In this document: one piece after another, positions 7,162-16,710 of the stretch
Layout of the letters: each line of letters starts with the position of its first letter
How positions within the stretch are numbered: the stretch's first letter is position 1
Assembly: GCA_965219665.1 (NCBI GenBank)
Contig: CBDCOD010000024.1
Span: 186,001-250,000 of the forward strand
Reading direction: 5' to 3'
Length of the DNA: 64,000 nt
DNA from: CBDCOD01 sp965219665
GTDB taxonomy: Bacteria > Pseudomonadota > Gammaproteobacteria > CAKMZV01
Translations under genes and position numbers: made by a program
The notes under the pieces: model-generated
What the model was told of the DNA's origin: nothing
What the model saw: only the letters and a program-made list of their open reading frames with translations
Database searches by the model: none

Positions 7162-7631
7162 AAGGTGTATTTGAAAAAGGCGTTGTTACCACCTCAGTTG
7201 ATAAATTAGTTAACTGGGCGCGCACAGGCTCTATGTGGCCTATGACTTTTGGACTGGCGTGTTGTGCTGTTGAAATGATGCATGCAGCCGCCTCACGTTA
7301 TGATATAGACCGCTTTGGTATCGTATTCCGTCCATCTCCACGCCAATCAGATGTAATGATTGTAGCAGGCACGCTGTGCAACAAAATGGGGCCTGCTTTG
7401 CGTAAAGTATATGATCAAATGCCTGAGCCTCGTTGGGTTATTTCTATGGGGTCTTGTGCCAATGGTGGTGGTTATTACCACTATTCTTATTCTGTTGTGC
7501 GTGGCTGCGATCGTATCGTTCCTGTGGATGTTTATGTGCCCGGCTGCCCTCCTACCGCAGAAGCACTGCTATTTGGCATTCTACAGCTGCAACGTAAAAT
7601 TCAGCAAACCAACACGATTGCCCGCAGTTAG
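7152..7631 (+). CDS. nuoB: NADH-quinone oxidoreductase subunit B
   Basis: NuoB carries iron-sulfur cluster N2, which hands electrons to quinone. The ligands are C37 and C38 (GLACCAVEM), C102 (GSCANGG) and C132 (PGCPPT). The start at 7152 gives MGIEGVFEKG, the normal N-terminus; a start seven codons earlier at 7131 would add a stretch that only translates the end of nuoA. 159 residues is the usual length. The gene sits between nuoA (overlapping) and nuoC (17-base gap). Confidence 0.97.
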   Translation: MGIEGVFEKGVVTTSVDKLVNWARTGSMWPMTFGLACCAVEMMHAAASRYDIDRFGIVFRPSPRQSDVMIVAGTLCNKMGPALRKVYDQMPEPRWVISMGSCANGGGYYHYSYSVVRGCDRIVPVDVYVPGCPPTAEALLFGILQLQRKIQQTNTIARS

Positions 7632-7648
7632 GCGTTAATTCATACACC

Positions 7649-8332
7649 ATGACCCAAACACATACACTACAGGAACAACCACATCAGGCAGAGTTGCTTG
7701 AACGGTTAGAACAATCTTTTGGTAATCAAGTTGTGATTAGCCCTTCTAATGATGTGTGGGTTTTGCGGGTAGAGCCTGATCAGTTGTTAGCGGTATGTAC
7801 TCAGTTACGGGATGAATTAGACTTTAAGTTATTAGTGGACTTGTGCGGTGTGGACTATGCGGCATTTGGACACGAAAACTGGTCAACTGATGCAGCCACA
7901 GAACAAGGCTTTAGTCGTGGTGTATTTGACTTCGGTGATGATGAGGATATTAGTGTGAGCGTGGATGCGGATATGCAAGATCGCTTTGCTGTTGTCTATC
8001 ATCTACTGAATGTACAGGACAATCTGCGTTTACGCCTCAAATGTTTTGCTACAGACAACGCCTTTCCAGTAGTCCCCTCAGTAGAGACAGTGTGGCAGTG
8101 CGCTAATTGGTTTGAACGTGAGGCATTTGATTTGTTCGGTATCCTGTTTGAGGGGCACACAGATTTGCGCCGCATTTTGACAGACTATGGTTTTGTCGGC
8201 CATCCACTGCGCAAAGATTTTCCGCTTACTGGCAAAGTAGAAATGTACTACGATGCACAAGAACAGCGGGTGCGCTATCGTCCAGTCACTATAGAAAATC
8301 GCGTCAATGTACCGCGTGTTATTCGTGATTAA
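7649..8332 (+). CDS. nuoC: NADH-quinone oxidoreductase subunit C
   Basis: NuoC is the 30-kDa-type peripheral subunit near the quinone site, 227 residues. The family signature is seen as WFEREAFDLFGILFEGHTDLRRIL, in which EREAFDLFG and HPLRKDFPLTG are diagnostic. Here nuoC is a separate gene from nuoD, unlike the fused nuoCD of enterobacteria. The region around residues 80-115 contains an acidic stretch (DFGDDEDISVSVDADM) that I do not remember as a standard feature. Confidence 0.96.
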   Translation: MTQTHTLQEQPHQAELLERLEQSFGNQVVISPSNDVWVLRVEPDQLLAVCTQLRDELDFKLLVDLCGVDYAAFGHENWSTDAATEQGFSRGVFDFGDDEDISVSVDADMQDRFAVVYHLLNVQDNLRLRLKCFATDNAFPVVPSVETVWQCANWFEREAFDLFGILFEGHTDLRRILTDYGFVGHPLRKDFPLTGKVEMYYDAQEQRVRYRPVTIENRVNVPRVIRD

Positions 8333-8346
8333 GGGGGAAGCATACT

Positions 8347-9600
8347 ATGGCTGAAATTAAAAACTATACCCTTAACTTTGGTCCGCAACATCCTGCGGCG
8401 CATGGGGTTTTGCGTTTGATATTAGAGATGGATGGTGAGACTATCATGCGTGCTGACCCGCATGTTGGTCTATTACATCGGGGAACTGAAAAACTGGCAG
8501 AGCACAAGCCATTTAATCATTCTATTGGCTATATGGACCGTTTAGATTATGTGTCCATGATGTCGAATGAGCATGCCTACGTTTTAGCTATTGAGCGTTT
8601 ATTGGGTGTAGATGTACCATTGCGTGCTCAATATATTCGCGTCCTATATGCTGAAATAACCCGCATATTGAACCACCTCATGTGGTTGGGGTCTCATGCT
8701 TTAGATGTGGGTGCAATGACGGTGTTTTTATATGCCTTCCGTGAGCGTGAAGATTTAATGGATTGTTACGAAGCAGTTAGCGGCGCCAGAATGCACGCCA
8801 CCTACTTTAGACCAGGCGGGGTCTATCGCGACTTGCCTGAGCAAATGCCAAAATTTACGGCAGAACACAAGAAAAACGCTAAAGACATCAAACATCTTAA
8901 TGCCAATCGTGACGGTTCACTATTAGATTTTATCGCTGATTTTTGTGACCGCTTTCCTAAATTGGTGGATGAATACGAAACCCTACTTACGGACAATCGT
9001 ATCTGGAAACAACGCCTTGTAGGTATCGGTGTGGTTGACGCTGACAAAGCCCTACAAATGGGCTTTACTGGCCCCATGCTGCGTGGCTCAGGCATTGCCT
9101 GGGATCTGCGTAAAAAACAACCGTATGAAGTCTATGATAAGCTGCAATTTGATATACCGATAGGTACCGAAGGCGACAGTTACGATCGTTATTTGGTACG
9201 TATTGAAGAAATGCGCCAATCTTGCTCCATTATGCGTCAATGCATAGATTGGTTGCAAGAAAACCCCGGCATAGTCATTAGTGCAGACCATAAAGTAGCG
9301 CCTCCAACACGCGAAGAAATGAAGGACGACATGGAGTCCTTAATCCATCACTTCAAATTGTTCACAGAAGGCTATTGTGTCCCCAAAGGCGAAACCTACG
9401 CTGCCGTAGAGCACCCCAAAGGTGAATTTGGCATCTACCTCATATCAGACGGTGCCAATAAACCCTATCGCGTGAAAATTCGCGCCCCAGGTTTTGCCCA
9501 CCTACAAGCAATGGACGAAATGGCGCGTGGACACTTGTTAGCAGATGTGGTGACCATTATCGGCACACAAGATATTGTGTTTGGTGAGATTGATAGGTAA
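8347..9600 (+). CDS. nuoD: NADH-quinone oxidoreductase subunit D
   Basis: NuoD is the 49-kDa subunit and forms most of the quinone-binding cavity with NuoB. The N-terminus has FGPQHPAAHGVLRL, including the conserved His that lines the quinone site, and HVGLLHRGTEKL follows. The C-terminus ends in QDIVFGEIDR, the invariant family ending. 417 residues is normal. AAGGGGGAAG just upstream supplies a good ribosome-binding site. Confidence 0.97.
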   Translation: MAEIKNYTLNFGPQHPAAHGVLRLILEMDGETIMRADPHVGLLHRGTEKLAEHKPFNHSIGYMDRLDYVSMMSNEHAYVLAIERLLGVDVPLRAQYIRVLYAEITRILNHLMWLGSHALDVGAMTVFLYAFREREDLMDCYEAVSGARMHATYFRPGGVYRDLPEQMPKFTAEHKKNAKDIKHLNANRDGSLLDFIADFCDRFPKLVDEYETLLTDNRIWKQRLVGIGVVDADKALQMGFTGPMLRGSGIAWDLRKKQPYEVYDKLQFDIPIGTEGDSYDRYLVRIEEMRQSCSIMRQCIDWLQENPGIVISADHKVAPPTREEMKDDMESLIHHFKLFTEGYCVPKGETYAAVEHPKGEFGIYLISDGANKPYRVKIRAPGFAHLQAMDEMARGHLLADVVTIIGTQDIVFGEIDR

Positions 9601-9611
9601 TTGGGAAGACA

Positions 9612-10163
9612 ATGGCCAGCAAAAAACATACGCCCAATCCACTCATTGATCACAGTTTAGATCAAAGCGCGCACTATCCAGCAAATGGTGAGACTTTGTC
9701 GGACAGTGCCAAGTCACAAATTGATGACCATTTAAGTAAATATCCAGAAGATCAACGTATCTCAGCGGTTATGCCTGCCCTAACAATTGCCCAAAAGCAA
9801 AACGGTGGCCTATTGACCGAGGCTTTGATTGGCGAAGTCGCCGCATATATAGGCATCCCCAGTATTGCAGCGCAAGAGGTTGCTACTTTCTATTCTATGT
9901 ATGGCAACGAATCCCCAGCTCAGTACAAAATATCCTTCTGCCACAACATATCCTGTATGCTCTGTGGCGGTGATGAACTACTGAAACACATCCAGAACAA
10001 ACTCGGCATCAAACCCGGCGAAGTAACCCCTGACGGCAAATTCCTACTCAAAAAAGTGGAATGCCTCGGCGCCTGTGTCGGTGCACCGATGATGCTCATC
10101 GGTGACGAATACTATGAACACCTCACTCCTGAAAAAGTGGACACCATTTTGGACAATTTATAA
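9612..10163 (+). CDS. nuoE: NADH-quinone oxidoreductase subunit E
   Basis: NuoE is the 24-kDa subunit with the [2Fe-2S] cluster N1a in a thioredoxin-like fold. The ligands are C110, C115, C151 and C155 (FCHNISCMLCGG, then ECLGACVGAPM). 183 residues is slightly long because of a polar N-terminal extension of about 30 residues. NuoE normally runs directly into nuoF; here the two are separated by about 1.9 kb carrying an Nmad2/Nmad3 gene pair. Confidence 0.96.
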   Translation: MASKKHTPNPLIDHSLDQSAHYPANGETLSDSAKSQIDDHLSKYPEDQRISAVMPALTIAQKQNGGLLTEALIGEVAAYIGIPSIAAQEVATFYSMYGNESPAQYKISFCHNISCMLCGGDELLKHIQNKLGIKPGEVTPDGKFLLKKVECLGACVGAPMMLIGDEYYEHLTPEKVDTILDNL

Positions 10164-10337
10164 CACTATGAGACCATATAAATTGATACAAAGTAACTAA
10201 TCAAGGCACCTTATTTGAAAAATATTAAAAAAACAGAAAAAAAAGAACGCTAAAGTCAAATCAAAGCGACCCTTGTCCGCGAGGAAAATTTTTTATTTCC
10301 CTGTTGTTTTTAATTTTTCATTATTAAGGAGAAACTT
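10164..10337 (+). promoter_or_regulatory. AT-rich leader in front of the inserted Nmad2 gene
   Basis: These 174 bases separate nuoE from the inserted gene pair. They are very A/T-rich with A- and T-runs and contain no open frame. TTAAGGAG at 10325-10332 is a strong ribosome-binding site for the ATG at 10338. The base composition differs from the flanking nuo genes. A promoter is likely but no clear -35/-10 pair was identified, and no terminator or inverted repeat that would end nuo transcription is seen. Confidence 0.35.
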
Positions 10338-11141
10338 ATGTCTAAAAATGTCGTTATACATTCTTACAAAGTAGCCTATGATTCAGGTTTTGCGCCCAAT
10401 CCGTTTTGGGGTGTTTGCACTTTAGCAACGGGTATGCCGGAAATTCGCAGTAACATCGGATTTTCTGATTATAAAAAAAACGATACATGGCTTGCTGGTT
10501 TTGCCCCCAGAAAATTGTGCGAGAATGCAATATTGGGTAATGAAAAATTGGTTTATTTGATGAAAATCACTAGCAAAATGCCATTAAAGACATATTTTGA
10601 TGATAAGGCATTTTCAGCAAAAAAGCCACAATTATGTGAGTGGTGTATAAAAAAACACGAAGAACACGAAATCTCTTTTTTATATGAAGGCTTTCATAGT
10701 GAAGGTATTACTGGCCAAAAAATGGAATCATTTCGTAGGGATTGTGAGCCTGAGGAATACGGAACTGCTTCACAATGCACATGTGCTGAGATTAGTCGGG
10801 TCAAGCAGGTGGGTGATAATATTTATGGGACAATAAAAGACGATGATTTAGGAGAACTGCCAGTGTATCTCTGTAATGTGGGTCATAGTTGGAAAGACTA
10901 CCCCGGTGACGATGAAAATGTATTGCTATCCAATGAATTCTATTACTTTGGCAAAGAGGCTGTTAAAATATCGGAAGATTATATACCCAACGTGCCTACA
11001 AGGCCGTCAGCAAGTGGCTGTATGACCGTCGGCGAGGATGCATGCCGCTTTATTGACTATATTGAAGTCAACTATGAAAAAGGGGTTTTAGGCCGTCCGC
11101 ATCTGTGGCCAGAGGGCGATGACTCATGGAAGAGCGTGTAA
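10338..11141 (+). CDS. Nmad2-type protein (nucleotide modification associated domain 2)
   Basis: The N-terminal half carries SGFAPNPFWGVCTLATGMPEIR (residues 16-37), the hallmark of the Nmad2 family. That domain is known from islands and phages that encode DNA base-modifying enzymes. Residues 100-149 hold a cluster of cysteines (C100, C103, C136, C147, C149) that could bind zinc or a metal cluster and appears to be an insertion in the domain. The biochemical function of Nmad2 is not established as far as I know. A strong AAGGAG precedes the start. It is followed after 30 bases by an Nmad3-type gene, and the pair sits inside the nuo operon on the same strand, so it is probably co-transcribed with complex I genes. 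Confidence 0.72.
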   Translation: MSKNVVIHSYKVAYDSGFAPNPFWGVCTLATGMPEIRSNIGFSDYKKNDTWLAGFAPRKLCENAILGNEKLVYLMKITSKMPLKTYFDDKAFSAKKPQLCEWCIKKHEEHEISFLYEGFHSEGITGQKMESFRRDCEPEEYGTASQCTCAEISRVKQVGDNIYGTIKDDDLGELPVYLCNVGHSWKDYPGDDENVLLSNEFYYFGKEAVKISEDYIPNVPTRPSASGCMTVGEDACRFIDYIEVNYEKGVLGRPHLWPEGDDSWKSV

Positions 11142-11171
11142 TTATATTATTATAAAGAAGCGGATTAGTTT

Positions 11172-12078
11172 ATGAAAATAATTATCAGTAGAAAAGGGCT
11201 TGATTCATCTAATGGTGGAGCTAGCCCTATATTTTGTGATGATGATGGGCGAATGGTGTCAGTGCCGATACCTGCTGATAATTCTTGTATAAAATACAGC
11301 GATATTCATTGGCAGAGCGAAGTCGGTGATAATAATCTGGGGAATGTTGTAAAACAATTGTCTCACAGCTCAATTAAATCAATTGATAAGTCAGTTAAGA
11401 GTGACGGCCTCACCCATTTGGATCCCGATTTGCGTTGGGACGCATTAGAGAGACAGCTAGGGCTGGAAGCCACTATTTGGACAAGCAGATGCTGCTCAAG
11501 CCCATCTGCAGAAACAGGGCGTTGGCAGAGGTGATTTGTTCCTATTCTTCGGCCGTTTCAGCCCTATTGAAGGAAGCAAGGAACGGTATAAGTGGAAAGA
11601 GGAGAGCAAGCATGTGATTTGGGGATGGTTGCAAATAGATGAAGTTCTTACCATAGGCAATGAAGTGAGTGCAGATATTAAAAGCAAGTATCCGTGGGCA
11701 ATGTGCCACCCGCATTTTTCTCACCCGCAGAGAGGAGAAAAGAATACTGTTTATATTGCGCGCGAAAAATTAAGCCTCAATGGGGACACCGATTTGCCCG
11801 GTGCTGGTGTTTTTACGCACTTCTCAGAAGACTTACAATTAACTGATCCTGAGCAAAAACGCAGGAGTGTTTGGAAATTGCCAAAGTGGTTCTATCCAGA
11901 CAATGGCAAAAAGCCCCTTACCTATCATGACAACATGGATAGATGGGAGAAAAAAAACGGTTGCGCGCAACTTCAATCTGCTCACATAGGGCAAGAATTT
12001 GTGCTGGACTGTGCTTCTTATCCAGAGGCTATGGGCTGGGTTCGGGACAAAATAGAAAAAAATAAATGGCAACAGTAG
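11172..12078 (+). pseudogene. Nmad3-type protein, frameshifted
   Basis: The first part (11172 to about 11460) begins MKIIISRKGLDSSNGGASP, the Nmad3 N-terminus. The family sequence then continues in another frame: GWKPLFGQADAAQAHLQ, then GDLFLFFGRFSPIEG, running to 12078. The switch falls at GGG (11460-11462); one G fewer would join the two parts into a protein of about 301 residues. The split is therefore either a real 1-base insertion or a sequencing error. The last 13 bases overlap the start of nuoF, so the insertion is welded tightly into the operon. Nmad3 and Nmad2 often occur together near DNA-modification genes; the activity is unknown. Confidence 0.65.
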
Positions 12079-13346
12079 TACAAAACGAAGTGTGTTTTCG
12101 GTTTAATCACTTGGATAAGCCGTGGGATATTGATACCTATTTGGCGCAGGGCGGCTATCAGATGTTGCTTAGAGTGCTTAAGGGGGAGATTGATGCGGAT
12201 ACGGTGATTGAGGAGTTGAAGGTTTCCAATTTGCGCGGTCGTGGGGGTGCTGGTTTTCCTACAGGCTTAAAATGGACGTTTATGCCGCGCTTTCGTCCTG
12301 TGCAAAAATATATTTTGTGTAACTCAGATGAAGGGGAGCCCGGTACGTGTAAGGATCGGGATATTATGCGCTTTAATCCGCATCAGTTGATTGAGGGGAT
12401 GGCGATTTCTGGCTTAGTGTTGGGCGCGACACAGGGTTATAACTATGTACGCGGTGAGTTTGTTGAGCCGATTAACCGCTTTAATGATGCGCTTAAACAG
12501 GCGTATGAGCGCGGTTTTCTGGGCAAAAACATTCAGGGCAGTGGGCGTGATTTTGATTTGTACTACCATGCAGGCAGCGGTGCGTATATTTGCGGTGAAG
12601 AGACTTCATTGATTGAGTCCTTAGAGGGCAAGAAGGGGCAGCCGCGCTTTAAGCCACCATTTCCAGCCAGTTTTGGTTTATATGGCAAGCCTACGGTGGT
12701 GAATAATACGGAGACGCTGGCGTCTATTCCGCCTATTTTGGAGAAAGGGGGGCAGTGGTTTCAGGATTTAGGGATGCCTAACTCTGGTGGTGCAAAGCTG
12801 TTTTGTATGTCGGGGCATGTGAATAATCCGGGCAACTATGAGGTGCGCATGGGGACACCATTTGCAGATTTATTAGAATTGGCTGGTGGTATGCGCGGTG
12901 GCAAAAAGCTTAAAGCAGTTATTCCGGGTGGTTCTTCAACGCCGGTTATTCCTGCAGAAGCGGCAATGAATATGACAATGGATTTTGATTCTATCGGTAA
13001 AGCAGGGTCTATGCTGGGAGCAGGCTCAGTGATTATCATGGATGAAACCACGGATATGGTTCGGGTGCTGGAGCGATTGACCCATTTTTATTTTGATGAG
13101 TCTTGTGGACAGTGTACACCGTGTCGTGAGGGCACGGGTTGGCTGTATCGCACAGTGAAGCGTATCTGCGCAGGTCAAGGGCGTATAGAGGATTTAGATT
13201 TGTTATGCAATGTGTCTAATAATATTGATGGGCATGTGATTTGCGGATTGGGTGATGCGGCAGCGGTGCCTGTGGTGAGTTTTATTAAACATTTTAGAGA
13301 AGAATTTGAGGACTATATCTACAAAGCGAGTAGCAAGGCAAGTTGA
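12066..13346 (+). CDS. nuoF: NADH-quinone oxidoreductase subunit F
   Basis: NuoF binds NADH and FMN and holds cluster N3. The glycine-rich nucleotide region GRGGAGFPTGLKW (about residues 59-71), the NAD-site segment CGEETSLIESLEG, and the 4Fe-4S ligands in ESCGQCTPCREGT plus a later Cys in VICGLGD are all present. 426 residues is normal. The start overlaps the end of the Nmad3 gene by 13 bases, so its translation may depend on ribosomes reading through that frameshifted gene. Confidence 0.96.
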   Translation: MATVVQNEVCFRFNHLDKPWDIDTYLAQGGYQMLLRVLKGEIDADTVIEELKVSNLRGRGGAGFPTGLKWTFMPRFRPVQKYILCNSDEGEPGTCKDRDIMRFNPHQLIEGMAISGLVLGATQGYNYVRGEFVEPINRFNDALKQAYERGFLGKNIQGSGRDFDLYYHAGSGAYICGEETSLIESLEGKKGQPRFKPPFPASFGLYGKPTVVNNTETLASIPPILEKGGQWFQDLGMPNSGGAKLFCMSGHVNNPGNYEVRMGTPFADLLELAGGMRGGKKLKAVIPGGSSTPVIPAEAAMNMTMDFDSIGKAGSMLGAGSVIIMDETTDMVRVLERLTHFYFDESCGQCTPCREGTGWLYRTVKRICAGQGRIEDLDLLCNVSNNIDGHVICGLGDAAAVPVVSFIKHFREEFEDYIYKASSKAS

Positions 13347-13363
13347 AGCAATATTAGGTAAGC

Positions 13364-15640
13364 ATGAATAAGATTACGATAGATGGCAAGACAGTAGTAG
13401 CTCAAGAGGGGCAGATGCTAATTGATGTTGCTGATAGCGCAGGCATTCATGTGCCACGATTTTGCTATCATTCACACTTGTCGGTAGCGGCGAATTGTCG
13501 GATGTGCTTGGTGGAAGTAAAAGGGGGACGCAAGCCAGTTCCTGCTTGTGCAACACCGGTGTCTGCTGGTATGGTAGTCAATACCAAGTCAAAAGTGGCG
13601 CGTGATGCGCAGCGCTCGGTGATGGAGTTTTTGCTCATCAATCATCCTTTAGATTGCCCGATTTGCGATCAGGGTGGCGAATGTGAATTGCAGGATGTGT
13701 CATTAGAGTTTGGTGCCGGTATATCGCGGTATAGCGAGGCCAAACGGGTGGTGCCTAAGAAAGATATAGGGCCGTTGATAGAAACAGATTTAACGCGCTG
13801 TATTCATTGTACACGTTGCGTGCGCTTCGGTAAGGAGATTGCCGGCATTCAAGAGTTGGGTATGGTGGGACGTGGCGAGTTTAGCGAAATTGGCACGTTC
13901 TTAGAAGGCAGCGTTGATTCAGAGTTATCGGCTAATGTGATTGACGTATGTCCAGTTGGTGCGTTGACGTCTAAGCCTTTTCGGTATTCGGCGCGTCCTT
14001 GGGAGTTGATGGAGCGCGTAGGCATTGCCGGACATGATAGTGCTGGTTCACACTTGAGTTATCACATTAAGGACAATGAAATTAAGCGAGTGGTGCCTAA
14101 AGCGTGTGCTGATATAAATGAAGTGTGGCTATCTGATCGGGATCGCTTTTCTTATGAAGGCCTACAGACTGATAGCCGCTGTCTATACCCACAAATTAGG
14201 GTGGGCGATTGTTTGCAGATCGTTTCATGGGAGCAGGCTTTAGACGCTGCTGCTGAGGTGATTAACCAGCATAAAAGTGTACAGGTATTAGCAAACGAGA
14301 GCGCAACGGTTGAGGAGTTGTTTTTACTCAAAGGGTTAGCAGCGCATAAACCCAATGGTGCGATGGATACGCGCCTCAATCAGAGTCGCTTTGAAATGCG
14401 TTATGATGCCTTAGCTTCATTACCAACGTTAGAGCAGGTGGGTTATGCTGTAGTGATTGGTTCACATCTTACTCATGAGCATCCAATGATTGCGCATCGG
14501 TTACGGCAAGGTAATGTGCCCGTGTTGTCCATTGCTCAGCAACATTATGATTGGCGTATACAGTCTGCACAATACCTGGCGATAGCGCCACAAGAGTGGC
14601 TGCAGTGGGTTCAACAATTAGTGAAAGCAGCTTTGGTATATAAAAAGCACAACCAGCAAGTTAGTGCGTTAAAGTTAGATGATGTAGAAGTAACACCATT
14701 GGTGGCAGAATATGCCGAAAAATTATTGACAATACAATCACCACATATATTTTTAGGCAATGCGGTCTTACAACATCCACACTTATCAGCCATATACGGA
14801 TTATTGCAAGCGCTAACGCAGCTGAGCATTGAAGTTACGGTGCTATCACCACAGGCAAACACAATGGGAGCACAACAGTTGAAGTGCCATGGTTTTGGTA
14901 GTGATGCACAACTAATCATGGCTGATAGTGCTGAGTCGGTGCTGATTATGCACGGTATTTCTGCACAGGATACCTTGTTTTCTGAGAAGTTAGTAGCACG
15001 TATGGAGCGCGGGACAGTGGTTGCACTGTGTCATACTATGGATGATAGTATTAAAGCGCATGCAGATATTGTTTTGCCGATTGCTACCTGTGCAGAAACT
15101 TCGGGTACTTTTGTGAATATCACAGGGTTATGGCAGTCTTTTGCTGCGGTAGTCAAGGCACCTGCTGAGGTTAAACCTTGTTGGAAGGTTTTACGTGTAC
15201 TTGCCAATCATTTAGGCATAGACTGTACTTATATGGATAGTCGCAGTGTGCGTGATGCGGCTCAGCAAACAGTCAGCGAGGGTTCAGATTGTGATGTAGA
15301 GCCATTAGTAATGAGTGAATGCTTAGAGTTGAGGGGTCAGGTTATGGTATATAGTCATCCCTTTGCTATTGACTCCGTAGTGCGCGCTGCTCCTGCGCTA
15401 CAAGAAACGCACATAGCACAAGATGCCAGTTATATACGGGTGCATAGTGGTAGCCCCTTGGCTGAATTGGAGGAGTGTACAGTGGAGAGTATGCATCATA
15501 AAATGAGCCTTCCTGTTAAGGCAAGCGCAGATGTTGCTGAAGGTGTTATATTGCTCCCTATTGCCTGCTATCAGGCGTTGCAATCTCCACAAAAAGTACG
15601 TATTTTGGATAAGGATATGGATGTCCTGCATTACGGGTAA
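13364..15640 (+). CDS. nuoG: NADH-quinone oxidoreductase subunit G
   Basis: The largest peripheral subunit, 758 residues. An N-terminal [2Fe-2S] domain uses C34, C45, C48 and C62. His/Cys ligands for the next cluster lie in the segment HPLDCPICDQGGECELQ, and CIHCTRC with a later DVCPVGAL supply a 4Fe-4S cluster. The rest is a molybdopterin-oxidoreductase-like domain without a cofactor site. The C-terminal part is the least conserved portion, as is usual. The gene lies 17 bases after nuoF and 2 bases before nuoH. Confidence 0.95.
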   Translation: MNKITIDGKTVVAQEGQMLIDVADSAGIHVPRFCYHSHLSVAANCRMCLVEVKGGRKPVPACATPVSAGMVVNTKSKVARDAQRSVMEFLLINHPLDCPICDQGGECELQDVSLEFGAGISRYSEAKRVVPKKDIGPLIETDLTRCIHCTRCVRFGKEIAGIQELGMVGRGEFSEIGTFLEGSVDSELSANVIDVCPVGALTSKPFRYSARPWELMERVGIAGHDSAGSHLSYHIKDNEIKRVVPKACADINEVWLSDRDRFSYEGLQTDSRCLYPQIRVGDCLQIVSWEQALDAAAEVINQHKSVQVLANESATVEELFLLKGLAAHKPNGAMDTRLNQSRFEMRYDALASLPTLEQVGYAVVIGSHLTHEHPMIAHRLRQGNVPVLSIAQQHYDWRIQSAQYLAIAPQEWLQWVQQLVKAALVYKKHNQQVSALKLDDVEVTPLVAEYAEKLLTIQSPHIFLGNAVLQHPHLSAIYGLLQALTQLSIEVTVLSPQANTMGAQQLKCHGFGSDAQLIMADSAESVLIMHGISAQDTLFSEKLVARMERGTVVALCHTMDDSIKAHADIVLPIATCAETSGTFVNITGLWQSFAAVVKAPAEVKPCWKVLRVLANHLGIDCTYMDSRSVRDAAQQTVSEGSDCDVEPLVMSECLELRGQVMVYSHPFAIDSVVRAAPALQETHIAQDASYIRVHSGSPLAELEECTVESMHHKMSLPVKASADVAEGVILLPIACYQALQSPQKVRILDKDMDVLHYG

Positions 15641-15642
15641 TT

Positions 15643-16701
15643 ATGTTTGATCAGCTGACTGCTTTATTGCAAGTTGTTGTGCCTTGGGAATTGGCATTGG
15701 CAATTACCTTTTTGACGCAAGCGCTGGTTGTCGTTGCGCCTGTTATGTTAGGCGTTGCATACCTGACCTATGCAGAGCGTAAAATTATTGGTTATATGCA
15801 AGTGCGCCTGGGACCTAATCGAGTGGGACCGAAGGGCTGGTTGCAGCCTATTGCCGATGCAGTCAAGTTGTTATTCAAAGAGATAATTATTCCCTCACAA
15901 TCCAACAATTGGTTGTTTATTATTGCGCCTATGTTGTCTATTGGCCCTGCAGTTGCTGTATGGGCAGTGGTGCCTTTCGGTGAAGGGATGATGGTGTCTG
16001 ATATTGATGCAGGGTTGTTATACATTTTAGCAGTGGGCTCTATCGGTGTATACGGGGTGATTGTTTCAGGCTGGGCATCTAACTCAAAATATGCTTTTTT
16101 AAGTGCCGTGCGTGCCTCTGCACAGATTGTCTCTTATGAAATTGCGATGGGCTTTGCGATGGTGACTGTATTGATGGTGTCTAAGTCTATGAATATGAGT
16201 ACCATTGTTGAAGGGCAAGCCGGCGGCATTTGGAACTGGTATTGGATTCCGTTGTTTCCTATGTTTATTGTCTATTTTATCTCTGGGGTGGCAGAAACAA
16301 ACCGAGCCCCTTTTGATGTGGCAGAGGGTGAGTCTGAAATTGTTGCAGGCTTCCATGTTGAGTATTCTGGTATGGCATTTGCGGTATTTTTCCTTGCTGA
16401 ATATGCCATGATGATACTTATTGCGTTGCTGACGGCGGTTCTGTTTTTAGGGGGATGGCATTCGCCTTTTGAAGGATTAGGGTTTTTAGAAACGCTGACT
16501 GCTTTTGTGCCTGATACCGTGTGGTTATTAGCAAAAACAGCTTTGATGTTGTTTTTCTTTTTATGGTTTCGTGCGACTTTTCCGCGTTATCGTTATGATC
16601 AAATTATGCGTTTGGGTTGGAAGGTTTTTATACCATTGACTTTGTTTTGGGTATTTGTCGTAGGCTTTATGGACTATTTCGAAATAGGACCTTGGTTTTA
16701 A
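15643..16701 (+). CDS. nuoH: NADH-quinone oxidoreductase subunit H
   Basis: The membrane subunit that joins the quinone cavity to the proton channels. About eight transmembrane helices are visible in 352 residues. Signature segments are YAERKIIGYMQVRLGPNRVG (about residues 46-65) and TNRAPFDVAEGESEIVAGFH, the charged loop next to the quinone channel. Length and order in the operon are standard. Confidence 0.97.
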   Translation: MFDQLTALLQVVVPWELALAITFLTQALVVVAPVMLGVAYLTYAERKIIGYMQVRLGPNRVGPKGWLQPIADAVKLLFKEIIIPSQSNNWLFIIAPMLSIGPAVAVWAVVPFGEGMMVSDIDAGLLYILAVGSIGVYGVIVSGWASNSKYAFLSAVRASAQIVSYEIAMGFAMVTVLMVSKSMNMSTIVEGQAGGIWNWYWIPLFPMFIVYFISGVAETNRAPFDVAEGESEIVAGFHVEYSGMAFAVFFLAEYAMMILIALLTAVLFLGGWHSPFEGLGFLETLTAFVPDTVWLLAKTALMLFFFLWFRATFPRYRYDQIMRLGWKVFIPLTLFWVFVVGFMDYFEIGPWF

Positions 16702-16710
16702 GGGGAGCAT

